64,000 nt of DNA from an uncultured Cyclobacteriaceae bacterium (GTDB taxonomy: Bacteria > Bacteroidota > Bacteroidia > Cytophagales > Cyclobacteriaceae): positions 644,001-708,000 of the forward strand of contig CALSPM010000005.1 of NCBI GenBank assembly GCA_943788235.1, in the 5' to 3' direction. Position 1 is the stretch's first letter; each line of letters opens with the position of its first letter. The position numbers and the translations under genes were made by a program. Positions 1 through 9,779 of this stretch are shown here, in pieces. The notes under the pieces were generated by a model. It had not been told where the DNA came from and ran no database searches. It saw only the letters and a list, made by a program, of their open reading frames with translations.

Positions 1-202
1 CTGTCTGGCCTCAAAATTATTTAAATTATGTAATTATCTAGGTTAAAACAAGTAAGATTGTTAGATTTTAAGATCCTAAGTTATCATGTAAAAAGCAATT
101 TTTGGTTTGTTTATTATTTAATAAAACGCATCTATTCTTTATATGATTTCATCATTCCACTTATTTGTGGTTTTTTTGCTGGATACTTTAGATTAAATCA
201 TT
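1..202. other. Upstream region of asnS, no gene seen
   Basis: AT-rich stretch with stops in all frames. No convincing hairpin, tRNA or TAnnTTTG promoter element was found. It presumably holds the asnS promoter and leader and the end of whatever lies to the left of the window. Confidence 0.5.
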
Positions 203-1654
203 GTGGAGGATCAAAAAAGAATAAAAATTAAAGCCTTACTTGCATTAGCATCCTTGAGTGAGGAAATTGTCGTCAAAGGATGGGTACGGACTAAAAGAGG
301 CAGTAAAAATGCGGTTTTCATAGCGATGAATGATGGTTCCACGATACATAATATTCAAGTGGTGGCCGATCCTGAGCTTTTCGGGGAGGATTTACTTAAA
401 CGGATTAGCACAGGAGCTAGCATCGCAGTTACAGGTCTTTGGGTGGCTTCGCTGGGATCTGGTCAGACCCAAGAGCTGCAGGCAAAAGCTATAAAAGTAT
501 TGGGGGAAGCCAATCCGGAGACTTATCCGTTGCAGCCTAAGCGGCATAGTTTAGAGTTCCTCAGAGAGATCGCTCATCTACGGCCCAGGACGAACACGAT
601 GGGTGCTATTTTACGGGTAAGACATGCGGTAGCATTTGCTATCCATCAGTTTTTTAATGAAAAGGGATTTTTTTATTTTAACAGTCCTTTGTTAACCACC
701 TCGGACGCTGAAGGTGCAGGCGAAACCTTTAAGGTGACCACTTTAAATCTTGAAAAAATACCTTTAGATGAGGGGGGTAAGGTAGATTACCGAGAAGATT
801 TCTTTGAAAAGGAAACTAATTTAACTGTTTCGGGACAATTAGAGGGTGAATTAGCGGCATTGGCTTTATCTGAAATCTATACTTTTGGGCCTACTTTTCG
901 TGCGGAAAATTCTAATACGACAAGACATCTGGCAGAGTTTTGGATGGTTGAACCTGAGATGGCTTTTTATGATCTCAAAGACAATATGGATCTGGCTGAA
1001 GAAATGTTAAAATATTTGGTAAAATATACGCTCGATCATTGCCTTGATGACCTCACTTTCTTAGAAAAAAGAGAAATTGAAGAACAAAAAAATAAACCAC
1101 TCGTCGAGCGAAGCGAGCAGCCGCTTTTAGATCGTTTGCGTGGGATTTTAGCGGATGATTTTGAAAGGATTTCTTATACTGAAGCCTTTCAAATTTTAAG
1201 AAATTCAAAGCCTAACAAAAAGAAAAAATTCCAATTTCCGATAGATACTTGGGGTGCCGATTTACAATCAGAGCATGAAAGATTCCTTGTAGAGAAATAT
1301 TTTAAAAAGTCGGTCATTATATATGATTATCCAAAGGACATTAAATCTTTTTATATGCGCTTGAATGACGATAATAAGACGGTAGGGGCCATGGATGTTT
1401 TATTTCCAGGGATTGGTGAAATCATAGGTGGGTCGCAGCGAGAAGAGCGTTTGGACGTATTAACAGAGCGCATGGAAGAAAAGCAGATACCGGCTGCTGA
1501 AATGGATTGGTTTTTAGATACACGTAGGTTTGGAACGGTGGAACACAGTGGTTTTGGCTTAGGCTTTGAGCGTATGATTCTATTTTTAACGGGTATGTCC
1601 AATATCAGAGATGTGATTCCATTTCCACGGACGCCTGGAAATTGTGAATATTAA
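203..1654 (+). CDS. asnS: Asparaginyl-tRNA synthetase
   Basis: Class IIb aminoacyl-tRNA synthetase that charges tRNA-Asn with asparagine in the cytoplasm. The 483 residues have the expected order: an N-terminal OB-fold anticodon-binding domain (about residues 15-110), then the class II catalytic core. Motif 2 is seen at [11 protein letters not shown] and motif 3 near the C-terminus at GFGLGFERM, followed by the usual ending with [10 protein letters not shown]. The only plausible start is GTG at 203, because an in-frame TAA lies nine bases upstream. Length is normal for bacterial AsnRS. It stands alone, with a broken desaturase gene 58 bases downstream. Function is assigned with high confidence from family knowledge; use of GTG as start is an inference. 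Confidence 0.96.
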   Translation: MEDQKRIKIKALLALASLSEEIVVKGWVRTKRGSKNAVFIAMNDGSTIHNIQVVADPELFGEDLLKRISTGASIAVTGLWVASLGSGQTQELQAKAIKVLGEANPETYPLQPKRHSLEFLREIAHLRPRTNTMGAILRVRHAVAFAIHQFFNEKGFFYFNSPLLTTSDAEGAGETFKVTTLNLEKIPLDEGGKVDYREDFFEKETNLTVSGQLEGELAALALSEIYTFGPTFRAENSNTTRHLAEFWMVEPEMAFYDLKDNMDLAEEMLKYLVKYTLDHCLDDLTFLEKREIEEQKNKPLVERSEQPLLDRLRGILADDFERISYTEAFQILRNSKPNKKKKFQFPIDTWGADLQSEHERFLVEKYFKKSVIIYDYPKDIKSFYMRLNDDNKTVGAMDVLFPGIGEIIGGSQREERLDVLTERMEEKQIPAAEMDWFLDTRRFGTVEHSGFGLGFERMILFLTGMSNIRDVIPFPRTPGNCEY

Positions 1655-1712
1655 GCTATTATTTACTTGATGCTTTTTATGTCCGAATAGGCTATATCTG
1701 GTTATAATAATC

Positions 1713-2535
1713 ATGCATCAGATGCACTTTGTACATTTTTTTGAACAGATTACGACCTTACAGAAACTAACTTGGGTTTTAGGATGCCTGTTTTTTTGCT
1801 GGCTTCTTGAGGCTGGTATACCCTTATTCAAGTATTCCTATAATAAATGGAAGCACGATGGTATCAATCTGGTTTTTTTCAATTTCTGCGCTCATCAATC
1901 TGGTAATAGGCCTGTGGTCCGTAGGCGTTTTTGTTTGGATTGATGCGATGCAGTTTGGACTGCTCCATTGGGTGGAATTGCCTCTATGGCTTGAGGTACT
2001 CATCGCTGTGATGGCCCTTGGATTTATTTGGATAATACGTTATTCATTTTATGTTACATCGTGTCAAATGGCTGTGGAAGATGCACATGGTTCATCATAG
2101 TGACACCCAAGTGGATGCCACAATAGGTACACGACATCATCTGGGTGATTATCTTACTTGCGAATTGATGGGCTTGTTAAGGGGTTTGTTTTTTGGTATT
2201 CCCGTTGCCTATTGGGCTTTTTACAAGATTTGTTCTATTTTTTTACCTATTGTATCCATGCTAATATCATCCTCCCTGTATGGTTGGAAAAATCTATAGC
2301 CTTGGTCCTAGTGACACCGAATATGCACAAGTTCCATCATCATTTTGAACGCCCCTGGACCGACCGCAATTTTGGTAACATCTTCTCGCTTTGGGATCGT
2401 ATTTTTGGGACCTTTATTTATGAAAATCCCAAAGCTATAAAATTCGGAATAGATACTTTAGATGAGCGCCGTGATGAAGATCTTTCTTATCAATTGGGAC
2501 TCCCTTTTAACAAGAACATCATAACAGATGATTAA
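1713..2535 (+). pseudogene. Sterol desaturase / fatty acid hydroxylase family protein, three frameshifts
   Basis: Three reading frames joined end to end give one recognisable di-iron membrane hydroxylase of the sterol desaturase family. His-rich metal-binding motifs are visible as MHMVHHSD, TRHH and MHKFHHHF, between hydrophobic segments. Frame changes are needed near 1872-1880 (a run of T), near 2046-2052, and near 2236-2248 (another run of T). No nonsense codons interrupt the joined frames. The intact product would be about 270 residues, normal for the family. Such enzymes oxidise lipids or carotenoids in the inner membrane. Two of three shifts sit at homopolymers, so sequencing error is possible, but three in 820 bases is more than in any housekeeping gene here. 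Confidence 0.8.
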
Positions 2536-3972
2536 TTAATGCTGCCGTGCTTTATTTAGCTGCGCTTTAAACAAATTAATTTCATTTACCCAAGACTCTT
2601 CACTCTCAGCATCTTCATACAAATTATTTGCTTCTTGGTGGGCCTCAGTTATTTGCGTCACCCATGAATCAATTTGTTGATCAATTTGCGCTACTGAAAA
2701 AGGTCCATTGATGAATTGTATTTTCAATGTTTCATAGGTTTCTGTGTATTTCGTCCACCCTCGTGTAAGTTTATCACAGGCAGCAGATTTTTGAGTTAGG
2801 GCCCAAGGCCCATATCCGAAAGGTTCGCAATCGTTTCGGGAACCTCCCCATGGATCAGCGATGGGGGTAACTGGGTTGGTATTGGAAAGAACATTTTCAA
2901 ATGCATTGTCAAGATCCCATGGTATGAGATGAAGTTGCGCAGTTGAAGGCTCTTCATACCAATAATAATTATGATTGGTGCAAACTCCACCATCACAGTA
3001 CCAATGAAAGGCACCATCATCGTTTCGGATAAGTCGGTCTACCACTGCATATGAAACAATTTCGTTTGTATTCATATGGGTAGAAATGATCTCCTGCAGA
3101 TTTTCTTCATTGGCCACAGCTATTTTTTGCCCGAAGTCGCGGATTAAGTCAACATTAGGATGATCGTTTTCATTGGTCTTAAGTGCATTGACATAATCAT
3201 CAACGGGATATGGCATTCCAGCGGAAGAGAGGGGCCAAATTTCTTTGTATAAATTTCCTTCATCATCATCAAAATTTTCTTTAATGAATCGGCTGTCTAT
3301 TTGTTCGACCAAGGCATAGATCCCAGTGTAGATTCCGTTGATATTTAATCGCGCATGCACCGCACGAGGAGCAGGAACTCCCATTTGTCTAAAAAGCCAA
3401 TAACCTGCGCGCTCGTGCATTTGAGAGTCATCATTGTTCATTGAATGGAATTGAAGTTTTTTTTGTCCATAAAATTTTTCTGATCTTCCCTCCCAATTGA
3501 TTTTAATTTTCATGGATAATTTGGTGCAAATTTTTGCACCAGACGGTTCAAACCAATTGGGTCCATCAACGCATCCCACAAAGGCACCAATAGAACCTTT
3601 GTATCTAATCCCCACAGGGCTTAAGGTGTCGTTTTCGAATATTAACATCCCTTGAACATATTCTTCAGCTGTAGGATCTGCATTGAGTAGATTTAAGTTT
3701 TCCTCTGAGAGGACCAAATCAAACGTATGTAAACTTTCTTGATTAAAAATGTACTCAGAGTTAAAATTCAGATAATTTTCGCTTCCATCAGGAGTAATGG
3801 TCAAGGGATCTTTGATGTCGCTCTCGGGTACCCCATTCTCTTTAATAATCGAATCGGCCGTAATTTCATCCTCGATGGTTTCAATCTCTGGAACCTCATC
3901 ATTTTTGCAAGAGATGATGTTAGAAAATAAAAGAAACCCTATAAACGGGACTATTTTACTTAAAGATGACAT
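2536..3972 (-). CDS. CotH-like kinase family lipoprotein
   Basis: A 478-residue protein with a lipoprotein signal (hydrophobic residues 6-20, lipobox Cys22) and a CotH-like kinase fold. CotH proteins of spore-formers phosphorylate coat proteins; in Bacteroidota they are exported proteins of unknown target. Family features seen are RYKGSIG near residue 123, the KLSMKIK strand near 151, KKLQFHS near 171, the NGIYTGIYALVEQID segment near 212-226, and the metal-binding IPWDLDNAF near residue 350. It is monocistronic: a convergent broken desaturase ends one base away and a decayed transporter lies upstream. A T/C-only tract lies about 55 bases upstream of the start. Family assignment is firm; kinase activity here is inferred. 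Confidence 0.85.
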   Translation of the reverse strand: MSSLSKIVPFIGFLLFSNIISCKNDEVPEIETIEDEITADSIIKENGVPESDIKDPLTITPDGSENYLNFNSEYIFNQESLHTFDLVLSEENLNLLNADPTAEEYVQGMLIFENDTLSPVGIRYKGSIGAFVGCVDGPNWFEPSGAKICTKLSMKIKINWEGRSEKFYGQKKLQFHSMNNDDSQMHERAGYWLFRQMGVPAPRAVHARLNINGIYTGIYALVEQIDSRFIKENFDDDEGNLYKEIWPLSSAGMPYPVDDYVNALKTNENDHPNVDLIRDFGQKIAVANEENLQEIISTHMNTNEIVSYAVVDRLIRNDDGAFHWYCDGGVCTNHNYYWYEEPSTAQLHLIPWDLDNAFENVLSNTNPVTPIADPWGGSRNDCEPFGYGPWALTQKSAACDKLTRGWTKYTETYETLKIQFINGPFSVAQIDQQIDSWVTQITEAHQEANNLYEDAESEESWVNEINLFKAQLNKARQH

Positions 3973-4025
3973 CAGAATAAGTGAATCAAGTCATAAATTA
4001 TTTTAAAGATAACCTTCCTCCATCA

Positions 4026-4047
4026 TTTTTTCTTTTCTTTTCTTTTT
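4026..4047. repeat. Polypyrimidine tract with three CTTTT units
   Basis: On the plus strand this is an uninterrupted T/C tract, on the minus strand (AAAAG)-type repeats. It lies about 55 bases upstream of the CotH-like gene start. Short tandem A/G tracts can slip during replication or bend DNA; no direct evidence for either is visible. Confidence 0.5.
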
Positions 4048-4053
4048 GATGAA

Positions 4054-4772
4054 TTATTGATTGCGGTCATTGATTATTTTCCAACTGCACCCTATGAATA
4101 CATAGTTCATGCGGTCACTTACCCAGTACCAAATGAAAAATCGAATTGTAAATTATCATGACCAAATACTAAATCCCACATCAAAGTTGACCACAGGTTC
4201 TGTAAAATTTGGTAGTATTCCTTAGGGCTGTACATATATACTGACATGGCTATTTAAACTGAATCCCAATGCAGCGCTATAGGTAATATCTCCCCTATCC
4301 AGACCAAAATAATTATAACCTATAGGCGTATATTCATTTATTTCATTGGAAGTAGAAAGTTTATTCATGGTTCCAAATGACCTATCGGTAATCTCAAATG
4401 AGAAAGTCAGGCTATTTGGGTACGGCTTTGCGCTTTTCTATACAACTGAATTTTAGTTCATATTTCTAAATCACTGATACCTTTTGATATTTTCTTGAAA
4501 CCTAATTTGTTCAATTTGACTGAGTATCTTCAATTCAAATCGTTCACTGATCCCCTGCATAAATAGGGTGGTAGGTACCAGTGATTGTTCAATAGCATTG
4601 GAATGATCTCCTTCAAACCCAATTTGAAACTCAGCTTCAATTTGCAAAGCACCCTTCTCAAGGGCTGAAAAACTCTCAGTTTGGTCTGGTCGATCGGTTA
4701 TGATCTGGGCTGATCCTTCTGGTTTAGGAGCACAGCAAAGCAAAAAGTAATCCAAAGAATGTATCTATTAAT
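4054..4772 (-). pseudogene. Decayed outer-membrane transporter (phenol MetA-deg-like / Bacteroidota 'transporter')
   Basis: Fragments in different frames on the minus strand assemble into one short beta-barrel protein. The N-terminal part has a signal-like segment ending ITFCFAVLL and then ITDRPDQTES, the start signature of this family, followed by LQIEAEFQIGFEG. The C-terminal part has GLDRGDITYSAALGFSL, EPVVNFDVGFSIW and a final LQFDFSFGTG...SDRMNYVFIG strand set, ending at a TAA at 4054-4056. At least two frameshifts, an in-frame stop and an apparent internal deletion (near 4440-4480) separate them, and no ATG is left at the expected start. The intact family is usually 250-280 residues. 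This is real gene decay, not a single base error. Confidence 0.75.
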
Positions 4773-4872
4773 GATTTGATTGATCGAACTAAAAGAGGGG
4801 GTAAAGAGCAGAGAGTTATGATGGGCCCTAAATGAATCGCTGCATATTTTATAGAGCATAGGTAAAATAACA

Positions 4873-5898
4873 TTATGCATTTACCATTGGCCCTACTTCT
4901 TCCCCAATTAATTCGATCGCATCTTTAAGTTCTTGATGAGACAAACCTGCATTATCCATTTGAAAACTAAATCTAGAGATGCCTCCCAAACTCTCGCTAT
5001 GTCTTAATATTTTTTCGGATACCTCTTCAGGACTTCCAATAACTAAGGCACCTTTGGAGCCAATTTGCTGATCAAAATGACTTCTGGTCACGGGAGGCCA
5101 TCCACGCTCCTTTCCTATTCGGGTGAAGGTTTCCGCATAGCCGGGATAATAGCGATTTTGAGTGGCAAGACTATCTTTACCAACGTAGCCCAAAGAATGA
5201 AGACCGACTTTCAATGTAGCTGGGGGATGTCCTGCCTTTTCACCCGCCTCTCGATAGAGGTCCACCAGAGGTCGAAATCGATGAGTTTCACCACCGATGA
5301 TGGCAATCATGAGCGGCAGTCCCAAGGTTCCGGCGCGTACAAATGAGGCAGGAGTACCCCCAACGCCCAGCCAAATCGGAAGTTTCGGTTGTAAAGGGCG
5401 AGGATAAATAGATTGATTTTGTAAAGAGGGCCGAAATTTGCCCTCCCATGTGATACTTTCGTGATCCCGTAGCTGAAGTAACAAGCCCATTTTTTCACTA
5501 AATAACGCATCATAATCAGATAAATTCAAGCCGAATAAAGCAAAGGATTCGGTAAAAGAACCTCTTCCAACCACCATTTCCGCTCTTCCACCAGAAATAA
5601 GGTCAAGTGTCGCGAAATTTTGAAAGACGCGAACAGGATCCGCAGCACTTAATACGGTGACAGCACTGGTCAGTTTGATGCTTTTTGTTTGTGCTGCCGC
5701 TGCCGCAAGCAATAGGGCAGGAGCAGAATCAAGAAACTCTTGACGGTAATGTTCACCAATACCAAAGACATCCAATCCAACTTGGTCAGCAAATTTAATG
5801 CGATCTAAAAGTTCTTCTATGGCCAAGGCTGCATTTTTTGGAATTAAACTTCCTTGATCCAAAGTGGCTGCGGCAAAACTATCTACTCCTATTTCCAT
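4873..5898 (-). CDS. LLM-class flavin-dependent monooxygenase (luciferase-like)
   Basis: A 341-residue soluble protein of the bacterial luciferase-like superfamily, a TIM-barrel that uses reduced flavin (FMNH2 or F420) to oxidise small organic substrates. Family features are the start MEIGVDSFA, FGIGEHY near residue 45, the conserved run TSAVTVLSAADPVRVFQNFATLD near 77-99, then ISGGRAEMVVGRGS, and PIWLGVGG near 175. Length is typical of the luciferase-like family found next to oxidoreductases in Bacteroidota. ATG start is unambiguous, with a gap of about 117 bases to the next upstream gene on the same strand. Substrate cannot be told from sequence. Confidence 0.88.
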   Translation of the reverse strand: MEIGVDSFAAATLDQGSLIPKNAALAIEELLDRIKFADQVGLDVFGIGEHYRQEFLDSAPALLLAAAAAQTKSIKLTSAVTVLSAADPVRVFQNFATLDLISGGRAEMVVGRGSFTESFALFGLNLSDYDALFSEKMGLLLQLRDHESITWEGKFRPSLQNQSIYPRPLQPKLPIWLGVGGTPASFVRAGTLGLPLMIAIIGGETHRFRPLVDLYREAGEKAGHPPATLKVGLHSLGYVGKDSLATQNRYYPGYAETFTRIGKERGWPPVTRSHFDQQIGSKGALVIGSPEEVSEKILRHSESLGGISRFSFQMDNAGLSHQELKDAIELIGEEVGPMVNA

Positions 5899-6015
5899 TT
5901 AAGATTTTTTAAGCGGTGATGAGAAAAGGCGGTAAGCTCGAAAATAATTTGCAGAATGCAAACATTTAACTTTATTTAATGGAGGGAAGATAAGAAAGGG
6001 GTTTTTTAGGTGATT

Positions 6016-6945
6016 CTATTGTGTATTTAAAAATTGTAGGGTGTGGGCAACACTTTCAAAGGGACGCTCTTCCATGGGAACGTGTCCTGTTTTCTCCATA
6101 ATTTCTACTTTTGCATGGGGGAGTTCCCTTGAAAATCGTATAGCGTGAGCGACAGAGATCCAATGATCATTTCGCCCCCAAAGAATTAAGGTGGGTGTCG
6201 TGATTAGTTTTAGACGCGCAGTATGATCGATCATGGGTTGATTCGCTTTGGCGATGAATGCCGCTCTATTACCCACTCTTAGGGTAAGATCATGGTATCT
6301 TTCAATCAGGGAGTCCGTGATTTTCTCTGTATCAAAATAGACCTCTTTTAGATTTTTTTCAATAAAGTATTTGGGTGTAATTTTTCCTACTAACTGATTG
6401 ATGAGGGGTGTTCTGGCCAGCTTAAAAACGATAGGGATTTTTTCTGCATCATAAAAACCAGCAGGATCAATAAGTACTAATTTTTTTATTTTGTCCAGGT
6501 GATCAGAGGTGTAATACCAAGCGATCTGTCCTCCTAGTGAATTGCCAGCTAAATAAAGGCTATCAATAGCTAATTTGGTGAGAAATTGATCAAGAAAACG
6601 TGCATAGTATTCCATACTGTAATCATGATTGGCATTTGGACCGGTCAATCCGAAAGCTGGTAAATCCATTCTGATAACTCGATGAGTTTGGGTCAATACT
6701 TTGGTCCAGTTCTCCCAGGTATGTAAAGAGGAACTGGTACCATGAATGAGTACGATGGGCATACCTTGACCTTCGTCTCGATAATGCACCTTTAAGTCAT
6801 CTATCCATATGAATTTTGAGTTATTATTTGTATATTTTTTTTCAATATATGCTTCTGGAAGGTCTGGAGTAATGCTCATAATAACACCCAATAAGACCAA
6901 GCTCACGCTCAAAATTAGACCTATAAATAAATGCTTTCTTTTCAA
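6016..6945 (-). CDS. Alpha/beta hydrolase, membrane-anchored
   Basis: A 309-residue alpha/beta hydrolase with one N-terminal hydrophobic helix (residues 5-25), so exported or anchored in the inner membrane. The catalytic set is visible: oxyanion HGTSSS at 69-74, nucleophile elbow GNSLGG with Ser136, acid Asp260 in GRNDHW, and His288 in TGHVPMEERP. This matches the serine hydrolase family that includes epoxide hydrolase and haloperoxidase-like esterases. A nucleoside hydrolase lies upstream on the same strand 71 bases away, so cotranscription is possible. The substrate is unknown. Confidence 0.88.
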   Translation of the reverse strand: MKRKHLFIGLILSVSLVLLGVIMSITPDLPEAYIEKKYTNNNSKFIWIDDLKVHYRDEGQGMPIVLIHGTSSSLHTWENWTKVLTQTHRVIRMDLPAFGLTGPNANHDYSMEYYARFLDQFLTKLAIDSLYLAGNSLGGQIAWYYTSDHLDKIKKLVLIDPAGFYDAEKIPIVFKLARTPLINQLVGKITPKYFIEKNLKEVYFDTEKITDSLIERYHDLTLRVGNRAAFIAKANQPMIDHTARLKLITTPTLILWGRNDHWISVAHAIRFSRELPHAKVEIMEKTGHVPMEERPFESVAHTLQFLNTQ

Positions 6946-7016
6946 TATTATACTCAGTTATTTGATGCCTTTTTGAAGGTTTATTTTAAATCTATATAAT
7001 CTTTTCAGGTCTGATG

Positions 7017-7970
7017 TCATACCCCAAAAGAGGACCAAAAATCAGCTTCCATAGCTTTTTCATTTATTTGAGAATAGATGATTATCTCACGTTTGAAATT
7101 ATCATGAGGGGTAATTACCTTTTTCTTTTGACACAAGTGAGGTTTGGCCAATGCTTGAATTGCAGCCACGTCCCACATCGTCCAATGTTTTTTCTCAGGA
7201 TCTGTTTCTTGCCAAAAACGATCATAATTTTCCCATAAGGTAACCAGATAATCAAAAATGCCCCCCTTACCTTTAAAGTATCGATCCAATTGTTTTTTAT
7301 CAAAAACGAGGGCTTTGGAAGTGGTGGCTGTCATGATCTCAAGCTCTAAATTTTGAGTATTTAACAATACATTTAAAGCATTTGGATCATTGTCTGTATT
7401 AAATTCTCTTTTACTCCATGTTTGATCCTCTATGTTGTACCAAAGTCCTAGATAGCAACACCTCAATTTAGGTCGAATGCTGGGATCTAAGAGGAGTGCC
7501 GAAGCAGTATTGGTGGCGGGCCCCAAGGTGAGTACGGTTAATTTTTCACCTTTAGGCATTTTATGAGCTTCTTCAATAATGAGGTGGGCTGCAGGAGAGG
7601 GTTGAGCGTGGAACTGACTGACCATGGGGATATTGGATCCCATAGGATGTGTGATAGCTGATTTTCCCATCAGTGCTAAGAGGTCTTCGTTCATTTGCTG
7701 ACTGCGACCTACTGAATCATTGGGGGCATTTGCTTGGGTATGCCATTGAGCTGAGCAAAGCCCTTTGATATCGAATCCCGGTTCCACCAAAGCCCTTGCA
7801 ATAGCGAAAGCATCATCCACCTCATTGGCTGTATCCGCATCAATAATGAGGCTGGTCGGGTTTTTATTCTTTCCCTTGGCCTCATGGAGAGTAAGCGGAC
7901 CCAGAAAGCTCCCTGCGCATGCCCAAGTTAATTTTTCTAGAAATTTTCTACGATACAGATCTTTGATCAT
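7017..7970 (-). CDS. Nucleoside hydrolase (IU-NH family), probably exported
   Basis: A 317-residue inosine-uridine nucleoside hydrolase-like protein that would cleave the N-glycosidic bond of ribonucleosides. The N-terminal calcium-binding Asp motif is IIDADTANEVDD, with Asp44, Asp46, Asp52 and Asp53; it is longer than the classic DTDPGIDD form but common in exported homologues. VLTLGPATNTASAL near residue 144 is another family mark. The N-terminus has RRKFLEKL followed by a hydrophobic stretch, compatible with a twin-arginine (Tat) signal. Neighbours are other exported hydrolases, suggesting nucleotide or organic matter salvage. Activity is inferred from the family. Confidence 0.85.
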   Translation of the reverse strand: MIKDLYRRKFLEKLTWACAGSFLGPLTLHEAKGKNKNPTSLIIDADTANEVDDAFAIARALVEPGFDIKGLCSAQWHTQANAPNDSVGRSQQMNEDLLALMGKSAITHPMGSNIPMVSQFHAQPSPAAHLIIEEAHKMPKGEKLTVLTLGPATNTASALLLDPSIRPKLRCCYLGLWYNIEDQTWSKREFNTDNDPNALNVLLNTQNLELEIMTATTSKALVFDKKQLDRYFKGKGGIFDYLVTLWENYDRFWQETDPEKKHWTMWDVAAIQALAKPHLCQKKKVITPHDNFKREIIIYSQINEKAMEADFWSSFGV

Positions 7971-8049
7971 ATTAACATTAAAATGGATGGATAAATAATT
8001 TGAGATCCGGAGACCATCAGCGATTGAGAAGAGACTTTCAAAAAACTAA

Positions 8050-9630
8050 TTATTCTTTTTTTAAGGTGGGATACGTTATCCCAAGTTGCTCCATGTAAGA
8101 GTCATATTTGGTTTCATCGTAATAAAAAGGCTTCAGCTTGGGTGCAAAGTTTTCCATAATCATGGTATTTAGGTGTACGGCAGGCTCATCTTCTACGCCA
8201 ACCATAGGAATGTATTTTTGCTTGGAGGCTTGCTCTTCATCAAAATATTTCCAAGCTTGCGAAACGAGTTCTGGTTTCAAAAGGAAATCAAGTAAGGTCA
8301 TGGCTTCTACTTGTGCTCCTGAGATGACTCCTTTATGGGCAATGGGTGTAGCCATGGCAATGGCATTAGACCAATGATGACCTTGAAGACCTGGTATATT
8401 TGATGGGTATCTTAAGGTAACCGTAGGCACTTTCCAAGAGATGTCCCCGATATCGTCTGATCCACCACTTTTGGGTTCCTTGATAGGCAGTCCAATGGGA
8501 TTTAATGCAACGGCAAGTCCATCAAATTCACTAGGAGCGTTTACTTGTTTTTGTACCGCTTTGGCCAAATTCTGGTCGTTATCGCTCCATTCAGGTAATC
8601 CAACTTGCAAAATATTTTTATACATTGTTTCAGCGATGACCTTATTAAAATGTCTGGGCCAGGCGGAGCCCAGGATTTTACTAGATAAAGTAGTTTGAGT
8701 CATCAGGGCCGCACCGGCAGCAATTTCATTGGCACGTTCATACATTTGCATGATTTTCGGATACGTAATTTCTCTAAAATAATACCAAATAGAAGCCTTA
8801 GAGGGAACAACATTGGGTTGATCTCCCCCATCTGTGATAACGGCATGAGATCTGCCTAAAGGATGCAAGTGCTCACGATTGTACTGCCAGCCAATATTCA
8901 TAAGTTCAACGGCATCAGCGGCGCTCTTAGCACGCCATGGTGCTCCCGCAGAGTGGGCAGATTCACCCGAAAATGTATATTCGACGGAGATCATACCCGT
9001 ACCCGAAGCGGGGCCATAAGAGACGCCTAAGTTGTTGCTTACATGCGTAAAAACACATAGATCAATCTCATCAAAATATCCATCTCTGGTATAGTAGGCC
9101 TTGGTACCGAGTTGTTCTTCAGCAACCCCTGGCCAAATGATGAGAGTACCTTGTATATTTTCACGCTCCATAATTTCTTTAACGGCAAGAACTGCTACGA
9201 TATTGAGGGGTGTGCCTGAATTATGGCCCTCCCCGTGACCGGGAGCTCCTTTTACGATAGGATCATGATAAGCCACTCCAGGTTTTTGTGAAGCTTTGGG
9301 AATACAATCAAGATCACTTCCTATAGCAATTACAGGCTTACCGGAACCCCATTTTGCCCACCAGGCAGTTGGCACTCCTGAGATACCATATTCAATTTCG
9401 AAGCCATTATTTTTAAGAATTTCTGTGAGGTATTTTGAAGTTTCAATTTCTTGAAAGCCTAATTCTGAAAAACTAAATACCTTATCCACCATGACTTGGG
9501 CCATTTTCGACTTAGCCAGTACGTTTTTTCTTACTTCTTTTTTGAGCGCTTCGATTGAGGAATTTTTCTTTTGGGCGGCTACCGATGCAACTATCAAAAT
9601 AGTGATTAAGTATAAATGCAGTTTTTTCAT
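8050..9630 (-). CDS. M20-family amidohydrolase (AbgB-like)
   Basis: A 526-residue secreted zinc amidohydrolase of the M20/aminobenzoyl-glutamate hydrolase type. A clear signal peptide occupies residues 1-20 (MKKLHLYLITILIVASVAAQ). Family features are GSDLDCIPKASQ in place of the canonical GHDAH-type motif, GHGEGHNSG near 130-138 supplying His ligands, VAEEQLGTKAYY with the catalytic Glu pair, and a dimerisation lid domain with EYTFSGESAHSAGAPW. The C-terminus carries GSDDIGDISW, also typical. AbgB-like proteins cleave acyl-amino acids or dipeptides. It is separated by 79 bases from the nucleoside hydrolase downstream. The exact substrate is unknown. Confidence 0.9.
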   Translation of the reverse strand: MKKLHLYLITILIVASVAAQKKNSSIEALKKEVRKNVLAKSKMAQVMVDKVFSFSELGFQEIETSKYLTEILKNNGFEIEYGISGVPTAWWAKWGSGKPVIAIGSDLDCIPKASQKPGVAYHDPIVKGAPGHGEGHNSGTPLNIVAVLAVKEIMERENIQGTLIIWPGVAEEQLGTKAYYTRDGYFDEIDLCVFTHVSNNLGVSYGPASGTGMISVEYTFSGESAHSAGAPWRAKSAADAVELMNIGWQYNREHLHPLGRSHAVITDGGDQPNVVPSKASIWYYFREITYPKIMQMYERANEIAAGAALMTQTTLSSKILGSAWPRHFNKVIAETMYKNILQVGLPEWSDNDQNLAKAVQKQVNAPSEFDGLAVALNPIGLPIKEPKSGGSDDIGDISWKVPTVTLRYPSNIPGLQGHHWSNAIAMATPIAHKGVISGAQVEAMTLLDFLLKPELVSQAWKYFDEEQASKQKYIPMVGVEDEPAVHLNTMIMENFAPKLKPFYYDETKYDSYMEQLGITYPTLKKE

Positions 9631-9779
9631 GACTTTTTGACCCTAACGAGATTTAACCTTTAAGGTAGTCTTTTCTTAGCTTTTTGTGGTATTAATTTTT
9701 ATTTAAGTGGGTCAAATATTTTGTTGAAGGTAAATGAGATTGTTTACAGGTGAAAGCTGTGAAGTAATAATGCTTCTTA

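Noticed and set aside
1100-1125. GC-rich palindrome-like piece inside asnS, possible inserted repeat
   Set aside because: The encoded residues ([12 protein letters not shown]) fit the normal synthetase sequence in that region, so no insertion is needed.
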